Shown here piece by piece: positions 16,072 through 25,491 of a stretch of 64,000 nucleotides of DNA. Made by a program: the position numbers and the translations under genes. The stretch is from Caballeronia glebae (GTDB lineage: Bacteria; Pseudomonadota; Gammaproteobacteria; Burkholderiales; Burkholderiaceae). Each line of letters opens with the position of its first letter. Within the stretch, counting starts at the first letter, position 1. Where the stretch lies: contig NZ_FCOJ02000015.1 in the NCBI RefSeq assembly GCF_001545035.1, positions 1-64,000 on the forward strand. The letters run 5' to 3'. Under the pieces are notes generated by a model. That model did no database searches, was not told where the DNA came from, and saw nothing but the letters and a program-made list of their open reading frames with translations.

Positions 16072-17148
16072 ATGGATTCAGAGCAATCGCAAGGCGCGGC
16101 CGAGCGGGAAGGCTATCGCGATTACCAGTTGATCGGCGGCGCGGGGGAGCGCGCGAAAGCGGCCGGTCTCGTCAGTGCGGACTGGTATAAGTGCGCGGTG
16201 CCGCGTCCGGTCATGAAGAGCCTGATGCAGCGCGGCGACGCACGCGCGATTCGTGACACGTTGCTCTGGTACGCGTCGATCGTCGCGAGCGGCGTGCTTG
16301 CATGGTTCGCGTGGCGCGCGCATTCGCTCTGGGCAATTCCCGCGTTTCTTCTTTACGGCGCGCTCTATTGCGGCCCCGCGGATTCGCGCTGGCACGAGAG
16401 TGGTCACGGCACCGCATTCAAGACGTCGTGGATGAACAAGGTTCTCTATCAGGTCGCGTCGTTTCAGGTGTTTCGCCGTCCGACGATCTGGCGCTGGAGT
16501 CACGCGCGTCATCACACGGATACGCTGGTCGTCGGGCGGGATCGCGAGATCGCTGTGCCGCTGCCGACGGACTGGATGAGCCTCGCGTTGAACGTGTTCG
16601 CGCTAAAGCACGCCGCAGGCGAAGTGCCGAAGATCATTTCGTCGGCGTTCGGCAATATCGGCGAAGAGGAAAAGACCTACGTGCCCGCGTCGGAATGGCC
16701 GAAGGTGATTCTGGAAGCGCGTGTGACGCTCGCGATATATGCCGTGGTGATCGGTGCTTGTTTCGTGTTCCATTCGATCTTGCCGCTGCTTTATATCGGC
16801 TTGCCGAGTCTCTACGGCGCGTGGCTCTATCTCTTCTTCGGCCTCACGCAGCACGCGGGCATGCCTGAGAATGTGCTCGATCATCGCAAGAACTGCCGCA
16901 CCGTGATGATGAATCCCGTGTTTCGCTTTCTCTATCTGAACATGAACTATCACGTCGAACATCATATGTTTCCGATGGTGCCCTATCACGCGTTGCCGCG
17001 CCTGCACGAAGCAGTGAAACACGATATGCCGCCGCCTTACACAAGCACGGTCGCGGCCTATGCGGAGATCATTCCGGCGCTCGTGCGGCAGGCGCGCGAT
17101 CCGTCGTATCACGTCGAGCGGCCGATGCCCGCCGCGACGCAGGCATAA
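16072..17148 (+). CDS. mocD: MocD-like membrane di-iron oxygenase (fatty acid desaturase superfamily)
   Basis: A 358-residue integral membrane di-iron enzyme. The three histidine boxes are intact: HESGH near residue 106, HARHH near 143 and NYHVEHHMFP near 290. Hydrophobic pairs around residues 60-90 and 220-260 would anchor it. The overall sequence and the Rieske ferredoxin next door match MocD, the hydrocarbon-oxygenase-like component described in rhizopine (scyllo-inosamine) catabolism. It would insert oxygen, for example for O- or N-demethylation, using electrons from the two following genes. GAGGTG at 16061 favours the second of two adjacent ATGs (16072). Substrate not established. Confidence 0.8.
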   Translation: MDSEQSQGAAEREGYRDYQLIGGAGERAKAAGLVSADWYKCAVPRPVMKSLMQRGDARAIRDTLLWYASIVASGVLAWFAWRAHSLWAIPAFLLYGALYCGPADSRWHESGHGTAFKTSWMNKVLYQVASFQVFRRPTIWRWSHARHHTDTLVVGRDREIAVPLPTDWMSLALNVFALKHAAGEVPKIISSAFGNIGEEEKTYVPASEWPKVILEARVTLAIYAVVIGACFVFHSILPLLYIGLPSLYGAWLYLFFGLTQHAGMPENVLDHRKNCRTVMMNPVFRFLYLNMNYHVEHHMFPMVPYHALPRLHEAVKHDMPPPYTSTVAAYAEIIPALVRQARDPSYHVERPMPAATQA

Positions 17149-17166
17149 CCGAAGGAGACCGGTTTC

Positions 17167-17475
17167 ATGACGCAATGGATCGATGCAGCCGCGACGGACG
17201 ATATCGAAGATGAAGACGTGATGCGTTTCGATCACGATGGGCATACCTTCGCGATCTACCGCGTGAACGATGCCGTGTACGCCAGCGATGGCCTCTGCAC
17301 GCACGAGCAAGTCCATCTGAGCGACGGGTTCGTGATGGACCATGTCATCGAATGCCCGAAGCACAACGGACGCTTCGACATCCGCGACGGCCGGCCACTG
17401 TGCGCGCCGGTCTGCGAAAAGTTGCGGACGTATCCCGCGAAAGTCGAGCGCGGCCGCATCTTCATCGAGGTCTGA
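17167..17475 (+). CDS. mocE: MocE-like Rieske [2Fe-2S] ferredoxin
   Basis: A 102-residue single-domain Rieske ferredoxin. Both cluster-binding boxes are complete: C-T-H in GLCTHEQVHLSDG (residues about 43-45) and C-P-K-H in IECPKHNGRFDIRDG (about 62-65). There is no signal peptide or membrane segment, so it is a soluble cytosolic electron carrier. It lies 18 bp after the MocD-like gene behind GAAGGAGA and 4 bp before the reductase gene, so the three form an oxygenase, ferredoxin and reductase chain. Size equals MocE and the BphF-type ferredoxins. The assignment to this oxygenase rests on gene order. Confidence 0.88.
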   Translation: MTQWIDAAATDDIEDEDVMRFDHDGHTFAIYRVNDAVYASDGLCTHEQVHLSDGFVMDHVIECPKHNGRFDIRDGRPLCAPVCEKLRTYPAKVERGRIFIEV

Positions 17476-17479
17476 CGCC

Positions 17480-18721
17480 ATGGTTCACGAAGCGCTCGAA
17501 CGCGCGATGGTGATCGTCGGCGCGGGTCATGTCGGCGGACGCGCGGCGCTGGCGCTGCGCGAATTCGGCTGGCAAGGGCGCATCGTGATGATCGGCGCGG
17601 AAGCGCATCTGCCCTACGAGCGCCCGCCATTGTCCAAGCAATTGCTGACGGGCGAGCGCGAGGCGTTGCACTGTCAGTTGTGCTCGCGCGATGCATGGCA
17701 GATGCATCGCATCGAGCATGTGATCGGCCGTGTCGAAGCGATCGCCCCCGACAGGCGCGAAGTGCGCCTGGAGCATGACAGCCGCGTCGCGTATCAAGCG
17801 CTGCTTTTGGCCACGGGTGGTCATGCGCGCCGCCTCGCTATTGCTGGCGCGGATGCGGAAGGCGTGTGCACATTGCGCACGCTCGACGACGCAGCGCACG
17901 TCGCTTCGCGGCTCGTACCCGGCGCGCGCGTGCTGATCGTGGGTGGCGGCTTCATCGGACTGGAGGCCGCCGCATCCGCGCGCAAACGGGGTTGCCTTGT
18001 GTGCGTGATCGAAGGCGCCTCGCGATTGCTCGGGCGGGCGGTGCCGGCGGCTATCGCACACGAGGTGCAACGCCTGCATGAACGTCATGGTGTCGATGTG
18101 CGTGTCGGCGTCGCGCCGGTTGCGATCGAACGCATGGCGAACGATGCGATTCGCGTCTCGCTGTCCGATGGCAATTCGATCATCGCTGATTGCATCATCG
18201 TGGGTATCGGGATCGAACCGGCGGACGAGCTCGCGCGTGAAGCAGGTCTTGCGGTGAATCGCGGCGTGATCGTCAATGGCGAACTCGAAACGGCCGCGCA
18301 GGGTGTTTTCGCGGCGGGCGACATCGCCATTCATCCGAGTCGCTTCACGGGCGCGCCGATCCGGCAGGAAACGTGGCACAACGCCGAGACCCAGGCTCGC
18401 GTCGCAGCACGCAACATGCTCGGCGCAAAGGCCGTCTATGAAGATGTGCCCTGGTTCTGGTCGGATCAATACGACCATCAACTGCAAGTGGCCGGCGAGC
18501 CGTCGCTCGGTGCGCGCACGGTCAAGCGTCTGCTCGGAGACGCCGGTTCGATCGACTTTCATTTCGATGCAAACGGGCGGCTCGTCGGCGCGAGCGGCTT
18601 CGGCGCCACGAGCGCGATCGCGAAGGATATGAAGCTCGCGCGCATGCTGGTCGAGCGCGGGCTCTCGCCCTCGGCCGAATTGCTTAGCGATGCAACTATC
18701 AGGCTCAAGAGCTTGCTTTAG
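17480..18721 (+). CDS. FAD-dependent ferredoxin reductase
   Basis: A 413-residue pyridine-nucleotide-disulfide-type oxidoreductase of the BphA4/RhbE group. An N-terminal FAD-binding site (MVIVGAGHVGGRAAL) is followed by the second dinucleotide site (VLIVGGGFIGLEAAAS, about residues 150-165) for NAD(P)H, the FAD motif GVFAAGDIA (about 270-280) and a C-terminal reductase domain (WFWSDQYDHQLQVAG) typical for oxygenase-coupled ferredoxin reductases. It should pass electrons from NADH to the Rieske ferredoxin encoded just upstream. The start at 17480, 4 bp after the ferredoxin stop and behind GAGG, is chosen over an in-frame upstream ATG that would overlap the ferredoxin. Confidence 0.92.
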   Translation: MVHEALERAMVIVGAGHVGGRAALALREFGWQGRIVMIGAEAHLPYERPPLSKQLLTGEREALHCQLCSRDAWQMHRIEHVIGRVEAIAPDRREVRLEHDSRVAYQALLLATGGHARRLAIAGADAEGVCTLRTLDDAAHVASRLVPGARVLIVGGGFIGLEAAASARKRGCLVCVIEGASRLLGRAVPAAIAHEVQRLHERHGVDVRVGVAPVAIERMANDAIRVSLSDGNSIIADCIIVGIGIEPADELAREAGLAVNRGVIVNGELETAAQGVFAAGDIAIHPSRFTGAPIRQETWHNAETQARVAARNMLGAKAVYEDVPWFWSDQYDHQLQVAGEPSLGARTVKRLLGDAGSIDFHFDANGRLVGASGFGATSAIAKDMKLARMLVERGLSPSAELLSDATIRLKSLL

Positions 18722-18751
18722 CGGCAAGCGACCACGGCACGGAGAAGCACG

Positions 18752-19561
18752 ATGACTCAGTTCGAAGGCAAGGTGGCGGTCATCACCGGCGGCGCGCAAG
18801 GACTCGGTGCGGCGGTAGCGGCGCTCTTCGCGGAGCGTGGCGCGCATGGCATCGTGATTTGCGCGCGTTCGAAGGACAAGGGAGAAAACAAGGCGCGCGA
18901 ACTTGCCGAAGTGAGCGCGGCGCAAGTGCGCTTCGTCGCGGCCGATCTGTCGCGCGTGGAAGATTGCCGCGCGGTCATAGCCGCCGCGGATGAACAGTTC
19001 GGACGCGTGGACGTGCTCGTAAACGCTGCGGCAACGACGGATCGCGGCACGATTCTCGACACCGATCCCGAGCTCTTCGACCGCATGTTCGCGACAAACG
19101 TGCGCGCGCCGTTCTTTCTGATGCAGGAAACCATCCGCATCATGAAGCGCGAACATATCGAAGGCGCGATCGTCAACATCTGCTCGATGTCGGCGATGGC
19201 GGGGCAACCGTTCATCGCCGCGTATTGTGCGTCGAAGGGCGCGCTCGCGACGCTCACGCAAAACACCGCTTATGCGCTGCTACGCAATCGCATTCGCGTG
19301 AACGGGCTGAATCTCGGCTGGATGGCGAGCGAAGGCGAAGACCGGATTCAGCGCACGCATCATGGCGCGGACGACGAATGGCTCGATCGCGCCGCGGCCG
19401 CGCAGCCTTTCGGGCGATTGATCAACACGAACGAAGCGGCGCGTGCGGTCGCTTATCTCGCGAGCGCGGAATCGGGTCTCATGACCGGATCGATGATCAA
19501 CTTCGATCAATCGGTGTGGGGCGCTTACGACAGCGCGCCTCATCCGCTCGAACCGCTTTGA
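18752..19561 (+). CDS. short-chain dehydrogenase/reductase (SDR), last gene of the oxygenase operon
   Basis: A 269-residue classical SDR. The NAD(P) site is VITGGAQGLGAAVA (residues 10-23), NAA is at LVNAAATTD, the active serine lies in NICSMSAM and the catalytic pair in YCASKG. The C-terminus (GSMINFDQSVWGAYDSAP) is usual for the family. Thirty bp after the reductase gene and behind GGAGAAGC, it is the fourth gene of the operon. It probably oxidises an alcohol released by the oxygenase, or an inositol-like ring hydroxyl if the moc parallel holds; both are inference. Confidence 0.9.
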   Translation: MTQFEGKVAVITGGAQGLGAAVAALFAERGAHGIVICARSKDKGENKARELAEVSAAQVRFVAADLSRVEDCRAVIAAADEQFGRVDVLVNAAATTDRGTILDTDPELFDRMFATNVRAPFFLMQETIRIMKREHIEGAIVNICSMSAMAGQPFIAAYCASKGALATLTQNTAYALLRNRIRVNGLNLGWMASEGEDRIQRTHHGADDEWLDRAAAAQPFGRLINTNEAARAVAYLASAESGLMTGSMINFDQSVWGAYDSAPHPLEPL

Positions 19562-19573
19562 ACGATCGATGGC

Positions 19574-21559
19574 TTACACGCGGAACATGCTGACCACGCG
19601 CGCGAGGCGCTCGGCCTGATCGCGCAATTCGGCGGTCGAATGCTCCGCTTCACCGACGAGCGACGCGTTCTGCTGCGTCGCTTCGCCGATCAGCATGACC
19701 GCGCTGTTCACCTGCTCGATGCCGCTTGCCTGCTCGCGTGACGCAACGCCGATTTCATTGACGATCGCATTCACGCGCGAGACCCGCTCGACGATGCCGC
19801 CCATCGTGCTGCTCGCTTCCTCCGCGATCTTGTAGCCCTGCGCGACCTTCACGGCCGATTCGGCGATCAGCACTTCGATCTCTTTTACAGCGCCCGCGCT
19901 GCGTTGCGCGAGCGCTCGCACTTCCGACGCGACGACCGCGAAGCCTCTGCCGTGTTCGCCCGCGCGCGCGGCTTCGACAGCGGCGTTCAACGCGAGAATG
20001 TTGGTCTGGAACGCGATGCCTTCGATGGTCGCCGTGATATCGGCGATGCGTCGCGCCGATGCGTCGATCTGGCCCATCGTTTCGACCACGCGCCCGACGG
20101 CATGGCCGCCCGCGCGCGCCGCATCCGATGCCGACGCGACGAGCGCTCCCGCCTGCGCGGTATTTGCCGCGTTCTGCTGCACGGTGCTCGTGATTTCTTC
20201 CATGCTCGCAGCGGTTTCCTCGACGCTCGCCGCTTGGGTGGCGATGCGTGTGGCGATGTCGCTGCTGCCCGATGCGATGCGCGCCGTGCCTTCGTTCATG
20301 TCGGCCGATGCGCTGCGCACTTGCGCGACGATGCCCGCCAGCCCGCGCGCGATGCCGTCGATCGCACGCATCAGCCGGCCGATGTCGTCCTCGCGCGCGC
20401 TGTCGATGCGCACGGTCAGATCGCCCTCGGCGATGCGCTCGGAAGCGCGCGTCACCTCGTCGATGGGGCGCCCGACGAACCGCGCGACTGCATAGAGCAG
20501 CATGCCGACGAGCAGCGCCACGACAACCAGGCCGAGCAGCAGAAAGCGATTGCGGCTCGCGTGCACGTTCGCGAGCAGTTCGTCGCGATAGGCAATGCCG
20601 CCGATCATCCATTGCCATTGCGGCACCGTCATATAGACGATTTCCTTCGTGCCGCCATGCACACGCGCATCCGCGCCGGCGATCTCGACGCCGTCGAACG
20701 AGAGCTCGCCTTCGTGCGCATCGAGCATCTGCTTGAAGGGCGCCACGCGCTCATCGGCCAGTTCGCCTTTCGAACCGGGATGCACGAGCAGCTTGCCGCG
20801 ATTCGCGCCGTTCGATGCATCGACGACGAAGTGATAGCCACTCGTGCCGATCACGAGCTTCGCGATGGTGTCCTGCAGCGCGGCGAATTCGGCTGTCACG
20901 TCGACGCCCACGAAGAGCGCGCCGATGACACGGCCCGATGCATTGGTGACGGGCTTGTACTCCGTGATGTACTGCTTGCCGAAGAGCGTCGCGATGCCGA
21001 TATACGGCTTGCCCGCGAGGATCGGCGCATACGCGGGGCCGGCGCGGTCGAGCAGCGTGCCGATCGCGCGCGTGCCGTCCTGCTTCTTGAGCGAAGTCGT
21101 CACGCGCACGAAATCGTCGCCGGTGCGGGCGAAGATCGTCGCGATCGCGCCGCTCTCCTCCAGGAAGGCGTCGGGAATCGCGAAGTCGTTGTTCAGCGGC
21201 TTGTCGCCCGCGAGGAAGATCGGCGTGGCCTTGCCGCCGATATCGACGGTGCGGGTCTCATCGAGCGTGAATGCAGCAGGCAGGCGGTGCGCGAAGATCG
21301 TCATGAAGCGCGTGACTTCGGCGCTTACGGCTTTGTCGTACAGGCCGATCATCGTCGCGATCGAACGATTCTCGCTTTCGACGCGCGCGAGCGCATGTGT
21401 GTCGACTTGCTCGCCCGCGCTCTGCGTGACGGCGACGGTGAAGAAGGCAACGACGACTGCCGTGAGCGTGCAGGCGAGCACGGCGAATTTGGTCCCGACT
21501 TTCGTGCGGGCCAGAACATTACGAAGCATGGGGGATGTCTGATCGATAAGAGTTGTCAT
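19574..21559 (-). CDS. methyl-accepting chemotaxis protein with Cache sensor
   Basis: A 661-residue chemoreceptor. A first transmembrane helix lies around residues 25-48 ([20 protein letters not shown]), a second near 340-360 ([20 protein letters not shown]). Between them is a periplasmic sensor of the Cache_3/Cache_2 type ([27 protein letters not shown]). A HAMP domain follows ([22 protein letters not shown]), then the signalling coiled coil with the hairpin tip [20 protein letters not shown]. No C-terminal CheR-binding pentapeptide is seen; the protein ends SMFRV. It steers flagellar motility through CheA/CheW. Ligand unknown, though such sensors often bind carboxylates. Start at 21559 or 21529. 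Confidence 0.95.
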   Translation of the reverse strand: MTTLIDQTSPMLRNVLARTKVGTKFAVLACTLTAVVVAFFTVAVTQSAGEQVDTHALARVESENRSIATMIGLYDKAVSAEVTRFMTIFAHRLPAAFTLDETRTVDIGGKATPIFLAGDKPLNNDFAIPDAFLEESGAIATIFARTGDDFVRVTTSLKKQDGTRAIGTLLDRAGPAYAPILAGKPYIGIATLFGKQYITEYKPVTNASGRVIGALFVGVDVTAEFAALQDTIAKLVIGTSGYHFVVDASNGANRGKLLVHPGSKGELADERVAPFKQMLDAHEGELSFDGVEIAGADARVHGGTKEIVYMTVPQWQWMIGGIAYRDELLANVHASRNRFLLLGLVVVALLVGMLLYAVARFVGRPIDEVTRASERIAEGDLTVRIDSAREDDIGRLMRAIDGIARGLAGIVAQVRSASADMNEGTARIASGSSDIATRIATQAASVEETAASMEEITSTVQQNAANTAQAGALVASASDAARAGGHAVGRVVETMGQIDASARRIADITATIEGIAFQTNILALNAAVEAARAGEHGRGFAVVASEVRALAQRSAGAVKEIEVLIAESAVKVAQGYKIAEEASSTMGGIVERVSRVNAIVNEIGVASREQASGIEQVNSAVMLIGEATQQNASLVGEAEHSTAELRDQAERLARVVSMFRV

Positions 21560-21612
21560 GACACTTATCGGCAGATGTTTAACAAGTCTTTAATTTTGCG
21601 CTTCGCCGTGCG

Positions 21613-22485
21613 CTACTGGCGCTGCCTCATCGCGAGCGCGACGCCCGAGAGCGTGAGCGCCATTGCAATGGCTTCGCGTGTGCCGAGCGGCTCGCCGAGC
21701 GTAAGCGCCGCCGCGACGATGCCCATGATCGGCACGAGCAACATGCCGATGGACGCGACATCGGCGGGCAGGCGGCGCAGCGTCGCGAACCACGCGAGAT
21801 AGCAGACGGCCATCGGCACGAGGCTCATGTAGACGAGCACGGCCCAGCCATCGGGACCGAGAGCGGAGAAGACCGGATGCTCGATAAAGAGGCCGAGCAC
21901 GATCATCGGCGCGCAGCCTATGCCGACTTGCCATGCGACCAGCGTAATCGGCGCAAGGGGCATGGGCGTGTGCGTGATCACCGTGCCGAGCGCGAACAGC
22001 ACCGCTGCGGCAAGTGCGAACGCGATGCCGGCGAGCTTGCCGCCGTCGAACGAAAGACCATGTGCCCCTAGCAGCACGACGACGCCCGCGAGACCGAGCG
22101 TGAGCGCGCAAAAACCGGCCACGGAAGGCTTGCGTTTCGCGATGGGCCATGCGAGCAACATCGCCCAGATCGGCATGGTGTAGACCAGCAGCGCGCCCTC
22201 GCTGACCGACAACCATTTCATCGAAAGCGTGGAAAAGCCCATCCACGCGAAGACGTTGATCGCGGATGCGAGCAGCAGTCGCGGGACGAGCGGGCGCGGC
22301 ACGCGCATGTTCTCACCGACGAATTTCGCGATGACGCCGAGTAGCAAGGCGGCCGCAATGCCGGCGACACCACGCGAGAAGAGCGGCGGCCACTCGCGCA
22401 GCAGGATTTTCATGGCGGGCCAGTTGAGCGCCCAACCGGTGGCGGTGACGAGCAGGCAGAGAAACCCCGTCAGGCGAGCGGGCAT
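21613..22485 (-). CDS. EamA-family (DMT) transporter
   Basis: A 290-residue membrane protein with ten predicted helices from two EamA repeats (repeat 1 about residues 5-135, repeat 2 about 150-285). Typical segments are GWALNWPAMKILLREWPP, FSTLSMKWLSVSEGALLVYTMPIWAMLLAW and, in the second repeat, LVYMSLVPMAVCYLAWF and LLVPIMGIVAAALTLGEPLGTREA. DMT carriers export or exchange amino acids, nucleobases or sugars; the substrate cannot be called. It precedes the chemoreceptor gene on the same strand with 53 bp between, so cotranscription is possible. The start ATG at 22485 is the first of a well-conserved N-terminus. Confidence 0.9.
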   Translation of the reverse strand: MPARLTGFLCLLVTATGWALNWPAMKILLREWPPLFSRGVAGIAAALLLGVIAKFVGENMRVPRPLVPRLLLASAINVFAWMGFSTLSMKWLSVSEGALLVYTMPIWAMLLAWPIAKRKPSVAGFCALTLGLAGVVVLLGAHGLSFDGGKLAGIAFALAAAVLFALGTVITHTPMPLAPITLVAWQVGIGCAPMIVLGLFIEHPVFSALGPDGWAVLVYMSLVPMAVCYLAWFATLRRLPADVASIGMLLVPIMGIVAAALTLGEPLGTREAIAMALTLSGVALAMRQRQ

Positions 22486-22924
22486 GGCAAGCGTCTCTTC
22501 GTCGTTGTTTGGGGGTGGATCATACCGGCGACGCGACGCCGGTCGAAGGCCGGCGCCGGCATTTTGTATGCATTAGGCAGCATGCAAAACGCCAACTTGT
22601 AGGCAAAACGCCAAACGCAAGCGCGGCGCTATAGCAGGCGCGCTCGATTCGTGGGAAGTTTTGAAAAACGATTAACAAGCCAGGCGCTTGGGATTGCCAG
22701 CTGGCGCGGCCATTGTCCCGGTTGAAGGGCGTCGCTCCTAGCGCTGATTAGGGCAAATACCAGGATGGTCAACAAACATCAAACCCACTATTCTTCGAAA
22801 AACGTTTTCCAAAACCCGGCCGGCTAGCGCTTTTAAACGGCGCAACGCCATCGCCACGGCGCTCGTCGCCGTTCACGCAACAAGAAACGCGGCACGACGA
22901 GCGCCGCCGCGTCCGGAGACTTTC
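22486..22924. promoter_or_regulatory. 439-bp divergent control region with direct repeats and a LacI-type site
   Basis: No gene seen. It holds two copies of GCAAAACGCCAA (22584-22595 and 22603-22614, 19 bp apart), a GC-rich palindrome GCCGGCGCCGGC (22550-22561), and a LacI-like operator at 22797-22810. The MFS gene starts at 22925. Confidence 0.5.
22797..22810. promoter_or_regulatory. LacI-type operator before the hexuronate MFS gene
   Basis: GAAAAACGTTTTCC: ten central bases AAAACGTTTT are a perfect palindrome, identical to the core of the site at 25432-25443. It lies 115 bp upstream of the MFS start. Confidence 0.65.
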
Positions 22925-24214
22925 ATGAACACTGTCGTTGCCGGCGCCGTGCGTACCGCCAGCCGCTATCGCTGGACCGTGTGCGCGCTGCTCTTCTTCG
23001 CCACGGTCATCAACTACATGGACCGGCAGATCCTCGGTCTGCTCGCCCCGATGCTTCAGCACGACATCGGCTGGACGCAGGTGCAGTACGGCCGCATCGT
23101 GATCGCGTTCTCGGCTTTCTATGCGGTCGGTCTGCTTTGTTTCGGGCGCATCGTCGACTGGCTCGGCACGCGCATCTCCTACGCGCTCGCGATGTTTATC
23201 TGGAGTATCGCGGCGATGCTGCACGCGGCCGTCGGCTCCGTGATGGGCTTCGCGATGGTCCGCGCGCTGCTCGGCATCGGCGAGGGCGGCAACTTCCCGG
23301 CCGCCATCAAGACGACCGCCGAATGGTTCCCGCGCCGTGAACGCGCGCTCGCGACCGGTATCTTCAATTCCGGCGCGAACATCGGCGCGGTGTTCGCACC
23401 GGCGCTTATTCCGGCGCTCGCGGTGGCCTTCGGCTGGCGCTCGGCGTTCGTGCTAGTCGGGGCGATCGGCCTCGTGTGGCTCGTCGTGTGGTTCGTGATG
23501 TATCGCCAGCCGGACGGCCGCGCGCATGACGACGAAATCGCCGACGAAGGCGACGACACCAACGCCGCCGACGCCGTCAACGTCAAGGCACGCGCGCCGG
23601 GTTTCAAGGAACTCATGGGCAAGCGCGAGACGTGGGCGTTCATCGTCGGCAAGTTCCTGACGGACCCGGTGTGGTGGTTCTATCTGTTCTGGCTGCCGAA
23701 ATGGCTCAACGAATCGCGCGGCATGGACATGCAGCACATCGGCCTGCCGCTCGTCGTGATCTACGCGATCACCACCATCGGCAGTATCGGCGGCGGCTGG
23801 ATTTCTTCCGCGCTGCTGCGTAAGGGCTGGAGCGTGAACGCGGCGCGCAAGACCGCGATGCTGATCTGCGCATGCGCCGTGTTGCCGATCGCGTTCGTTT
23901 CGCAGGCGGAGAACTTGTGGGTGGCGGTGGCGATCGTCGGTCTCGCGGCGGCGGCGCATCAGGGCTGGTCGGCGAACCTCTTCACGACGGCATCGGACAT
24001 GTTCCCGCGTCGTGCGGTGGGCGCGGTAGTCGGCATCGGCGGCATGGCCGGGTCGATCGGCGGCGTGCTGTTCTCGGAAGTGATCGGCCAGGTGCTGCAG
24101 CGCACGGGCCACTACTGGGTGCTGTTCGCAATCGGCGCATCGGCGTATCTCATCGCCTTCGCGATCATGCATGTGCTCACGCCGAAGATGACGCCGGCGA
24201 AGCTCGCGGCGTAA
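22925..24214 (+). CDS. MFS transporter, hexuronate (ExuT-like) anion:cation symporter
   Basis: A 429-residue MFS carrier with 12 predicted helices. The N-terminus (YRWTVCALLFFATVINYMDRQILGLLAPMLQ) and the sequence GIGEGGNFPAAIKTTAEWFPRRERALATGIFNSGANIGA are strongly of the ACS family, hexuronate branch (ExuT-like), and the central loop is hydrophilic with DDEIADEGDDTN. It should import galacturonate or glucuronate with protons. It stands between a LacI-type operator and the LacI gene, convergent to the latter, and shares that operator core with the uronate dehydrogenase gene at 25492, which supports the substrate assignment. Confidence 0.88.
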   Translation: MNTVVAGAVRTASRYRWTVCALLFFATVINYMDRQILGLLAPMLQHDIGWTQVQYGRIVIAFSAFYAVGLLCFGRIVDWLGTRISYALAMFIWSIAAMLHAAVGSVMGFAMVRALLGIGEGGNFPAAIKTTAEWFPRRERALATGIFNSGANIGAVFAPALIPALAVAFGWRSAFVLVGAIGLVWLVVWFVMYRQPDGRAHDDEIADEGDDTNAADAVNVKARAPGFKELMGKRETWAFIVGKFLTDPVWWFYLFWLPKWLNESRGMDMQHIGLPLVVIYAITTIGSIGGGWISSALLRKGWSVNAARKTAMLICACAVLPIAFVSQAENLWVAVAIVGLAAAAHQGWSANLFTTASDMFPRRAVGAVVGIGGMAGSIGGVLFSEVIGQVLQRTGHYWVLFAIGASAYLIAFAIMHVLTPKMTPAKLAA

Positions 24215-24301
24215 TACGCAACAACGACGTATCAACGGGTAATCGGACTCACCATGCGCCGCGCCGCCAGCACTCGAAACCTGCAGGCGACGCGGCGCGC
24301 G

Positions 24302-25291
24302 TCATGCAACCGCCGCAGTCGATTCGCGCACGATGAGCCGCGGCTCGAACATGGAGTTGCCGGGATCGGGATGACCGGCGAGGGCGTCGATGAGCTTCTG
24401 CATCGCGAGTTCGCCCATCTTCTCGCTTTGGATGTCGACGGTCGTGAGGCCTGGCGCGGCGTATGCGCCATACGGCACGTTGTCGATGCCCGTCACCGAC
24501 ACGTCCTGCGGCACGCGAATGCCGAGCGACGCGGCTTCCTTCATGAAACCGAGCGCGATCAGGTCGTTGTAGCAGATCACCGCTTGCGGGCGCTTCGGGC
24601 CGAGCATCACGCGCGAGCAAGCTTGTTCGCCGGCCAGCGAAGTCGGCGCGTGTGCTTCGTAGATGTCGAGTTCGAGGCCCGCTTCGGCAAGACATTCGCG
24701 CGCGCCGCGAATCCGTTCATCGTTGATGCGCGCGTGCTCGAAGCCGAGATACGCGATACGGCGATGCCCGAGATCGAGCAGATGACGCGCGAGCATGTAG
24801 GTAGCGAGGCGGCTGTTGATGCCGACGCTCGGAATAGGCAGTTCGGCGTTGCGCAGCAGCACGACGGGTTTGTCGAGATCGAGCATCCACTGCGCGTTTT
24901 CGTCGGGCAGACGCGAGCTGACGAGCAGGCCGTCCACGCGCTGGGCAAGCGCTTCGATGAGCGGCCGCTCGCGCGCCTGATTCTCGTCGATGTCGACGAG
25001 CAGCAGCGTGTAGTCGTGCCGCAGCGCGATGCGGTTCGCGCCTTTCACGACATGCGTGAAGTGCGGATTGCTGATGTCGAGGATCGTGATACCGATGGTG
25101 CGCGTCTTGCCCGTGATCATCGAACGCGCGAGCGGGTTCGAGCGATAGCCGAGCGAATCGATGGCTTCCTTCAGCCTGGCTTCGACCGGCGCGGAGAAGC
25201 GCTGCGCGCCGTTGATGTACTTCGAGACGGTCGCGACGGACACGCCCGCTGCAGCGGCGACGTCGCGAATGGTCGGGGAAATTTTCTTCAT
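24302..25291 (-). CDS. LacI-family regulator of the uronate genes
   Basis: A 329-residue LacI regulator. Helix-turn-helix at residues 7-30 (IRDVAAAAGVSVATVSKYI) and hinge LGYRSNPLARSM; core segments IGITILDISNPHFTHVV, GLLVSSRLPDEN, HLLDLGHRRIAYLGFEH and VSVTGIDNVPYGAYAAPGLTTVD are complete. It is divergent from the uronate dehydrogenase gene (25492), with candidate operators on both sides (25301 and 25432) and another before the MFS gene (22797). By analogy to GalR/LacI sensors of hexuronates it probably represses the three units in the absence of uronate. The inducer is inferred. Confidence 0.92.
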   Translation of the reverse strand: MKKISPTIRDVAAAAGVSVATVSKYINGAQRFSAPVEARLKEAIDSLGYRSNPLARSMITGKTRTIGITILDISNPHFTHVVKGANRIALRHDYTLLLVDIDENQARERPLIEALAQRVDGLLVSSRLPDENAQWMLDLDKPVVLLRNAELPIPSVGINSRLATYMLARHLLDLGHRRIAYLGFEHARINDERIRGARECLAEAGLELDIYEAHAPTSLAGEQACSRVMLGPKRPQAVICYNDLIALGFMKEAASLGIRVPQDVSVTGIDNVPYGAYAAPGLTTVDIQSEKMGELAMQKLIDALAGHPDPGNSMFEPRLIVRESTAAVA

Positions 25292-25296
25292 TCGGA

Positions 25297-25310
25297 GGGT
25301 AACGTTTTCG
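25297..25310. promoter_or_regulatory. candidate LacI operator in the regulator's own promoter
   Basis: A half-matching site AACGTTTTCG (25301-25310) 9 bp upstream of the LacI start shares its right arm with the perfect site at 25432-25443; TGTTAACA (25314-25321) is a second small palindrome nearby. Suggests autoregulation. Confidence 0.45.
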
Positions 25311-25431
25311 TACTGTTAACAGATTGTCGCAGAAAATCAGGAAACGATGAGATCGAATCTTGCATTTTGAATGCGGCCTTTTGCATGCCATGTACCGATT
25401 GACGGCACGGCTGCCCAGTCGCTACAGTCCC

Positions 25432-25443
25432 GAAAACGTTTTC
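25432..25443. promoter_or_regulatory. LacI-type operator before uronate dehydrogenase, perfect palindrome
   Basis: GAAAACGTTTTC, a perfect 12-bp palindrome 48 bp upstream of the udh start and 140 bp from the LacI start, in the shared divergent promoter. Confidence 0.75.
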
Positions 25444-25491
25444 TTCCTTTTTGCTTTCAACGCATTTTTCACGTTTTGAACAGGAGTCTCG

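Noticed and set aside
17462..19261. A 599-codon open frame on the minus strand
   Set aside because: Runs antisense to the ferredoxin reductase and SDR, both with intact catalytic motifs. Composition is a typical shadow.
19904..21802. A 632-codon open frame on the plus strand
   Set aside because: Antisense to the chemoreceptor; arginine-rich, no motifs.
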